From Lachnospiraceae bacterium (GTDB lineage: Bacteria > Bacillota > Clostridia > Lachnospirales > Lachnospiraceae), in the NCBI GenBank assembly GCA_003862155.1, contig QOUV01000006.1:78920-142919 (forward strand): a stretch of 64,000 bases of DNA, in the 5' to 3' direction. Both the position numbers and the translations under genes were made by a program. How positions within the stretch are numbered: the stretch's first letter is position 1; every line of letters starts with the position of its first letter. Below the pieces are notes generated by a model. The model searched no databases. It saw nothing but the letters and a program-made list of their open reading frames with translations, and was not told the origin of the DNA. Of the stretch, positions 63,101-64,000 are shown piece by piece.

Positions 63101-64000
63101 ATCCGAATAATATGAAAATAGATAAGGATTTTGATAAAGTTTTGGAATCTCATTATGGGGATAAACCATACTGGAATGATTTTTGCGATTCATATAAGAA
63201 ATGGCATGAAAGAATTTTCAATAAAAATAAGCAGAGAAAAAGTGAATTTGCTTTTATCATATGTGAGAATAATGATCAGTATTTTGATGAATGTGTTTAT
63301 TACATCAATCGTCTGAATGTCCCGGAAGGATATGATATAGATGTTATTTCGATAAAGGAAGCTGACTCGATGTGCTCAGCCTACAATGCTGCAATGAATA
63401 GCAGTAATGCAAGGTATAAGATATATCTCCATCAGGATGTATTTATCAGAAACCAGAATTTCTTATATGATATTCTGGCTGTTTTTCAAAGTGACCCTCA
63501 AATTGGTATCATAGGCATGGTTGGTGGAAAAAATATGTCAATATTAACTGATTGGCATTTTGGATTATTGGATGTCAGAGAGCCAGGAATTTCATTTTAT
63601 CTGGTGCACAGGGAAAGCAACAAAAAAAATGTGGAAGTTGATGCCGTGGATGGGCTATTGATTGCAACACAGTATGATATACCATGGAGGGAGGATCTGT
63701 TTACACATTTTGACATGTATGATATCTCTCAATCGTTTGAGATGAGAAGAGCTGGATATAAAGTTGTTGTTCCTGCCCAGAAAGAACCGTGGGTGATCCA
63801 TAACAGCGGATATGCAAAATACAAGTATTACGCCGCTGAGCGTGAGAAGTGCATCAATGAGTATCCTGAATTTTTTGCCTCAGATAAAGGATGGTTTGAA
63901 AAATACGATGAAGAACAAAACAATCTGAATAATATTCTGCATGATCAGGCAAAATTGTCATTTACTTTGAGGCAATGGGATAAAGTTAGAGATATAATTA
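63088..64000 (+). CDS. Glycosyltransferase-like protein (StrF/Glyco_tranf_2_5 type), 3' end outside window
   Basis: The frame opens at ATG 63088, seven bases after AGAGG, and stays open to the window edge (304 codons). FAFIICENNDQYFDECV, then CSAYNAAMN and YLHQDVFIRN resemble the StrF-like glycosyltransferase family (PF13712), with HQD as the DxD-like metal site. IGIIGMVGGK follows. It overlaps the truncated gene by 13 bases. The target is unknown; the cluster suggests flagellin or surface glycans. Confidence 0.8.
   Translation, partial: MSELNPNNMKIDKDFDKVLESHYGDKPYWNDFCDSYKKWHERIFNKNKQRKSEFAFIICENNDQYFDECVYYINRLNVPEGYDIDVISIKEADSMCSAYNAAMNSSNARYKIYLHQDVFIRNQNFLYDILAVFQSDPQIGIIGMVGGKNMSILTDWHFGLLDVREPGISFYLVHRESNKKNVEVDAVDGLLIATQYDIPWREDLFTHFDMYDISQSFEMRRAGYKVVVPAQKEPWVIHNSGYAKYKYYAAEREKCINEYPEFFASDKGWFEKYDEEQNNLNNILHDQAKLSFTLRQWDKVRDII

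Overview
The window reads as a chromosomal segment of a motile, anaerobic, low-to-mid GC Clostridia, most likely a Lachnospiraceae. The evidence is flagellin with linked glycosyltransferases, two chemoreceptors, an [FeFe]-hydrogenase maturase (HydE), LuxS/Pfs, an EpsC-type serine acetyltransferase, a type-2 IleS, and small proteins resembling the DUF5721 and DUF6472 families, which I associate with Lachnospiraceae. Genes are densely packed with ATGA/TAATG overlaps, strong AGGAGG-type ribosome sites and near-consensus sigma-A promoters with 17-bp spacers. No species is claimed.

Layout. 1-8.5 kb: chemoreceptor tail, secreted NlpC/P60 protein, nucleosidase-like protein, 2-hydroxyacid dehydrogenase, Rrf2 regulator, pdxST, gamma-carbonic anhydrase-like protein, cysE and an ECF S component with an attenuator-like leader. 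8.9-21.0 kb: a long plus-strand run (Cys-rich HD hydrolase, RlmL-like methyltransferase, amidase-like protein, rdgB, phosphodiesterase, ileS, glgP, divergent ClpX). 21.0-25.7 kb: repeat-rich, with periodic arrays, a DnaA-box cluster, DUF5721-like protein, ogg and crcB. 25.7-37.5 kb: choloylglycine hydrolase, DUF4143 ATPase, truncated FMN dehydrogenase, tRNA-Leu, luxS-mtnN, OhrR-like regulator, recJ, hydrolase, methyltransferase, hslO and nadE. 37.5-42.8 kb: PAP2, L,D-transpeptidase and hisC to hydE. 42.8-54.0 kb: a 1-kb foldback element, then a sulfur block (leader peptide, cysK, metY), MATE, a cystine-type ABC transporter, FIST plus soluble chemoreceptor, apt and a nucleotidyltransferase. 54.0-64.0 kb: a second foldback element, HAD phosphatase, alpha-amylase, flagellin and a glycosyltransferase cluster that leaves the window.

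How the genes fit together. Sulfur amino-acid metabolism recurs: CysE, CysK, MetY, a polar amino-acid/cystine-type ABC importer, the activated-methyl cycle pair LuxS/MtnN, and an Rrf2-family regulator of the CymR/YwnA kind. The cysK promoter carries CCTATT-type inverted repeats and a short Cys-containing leader peptide. Motility and surface functions form a second theme.

The most unusual content is non-coding. (i) A 52-bp hairpin unit is repeated 17 times with exact register directly after the ogg stop codon. (ii) A degenerate motif (about CTATRTTGAAA) recurs in four intergenic regions, mostly at 51-52 bp or 72-73 bp, close to whole numbers of DNA helical turns. (iii) Large foldback elements with GGGACGGTT...GTCCC ends supply the stop codons of the genes they follow, and their arms show compensatory changes between copies. 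(iv) A cluster of perfect and near-perfect DnaA boxes lies far from any dnaA seen here.
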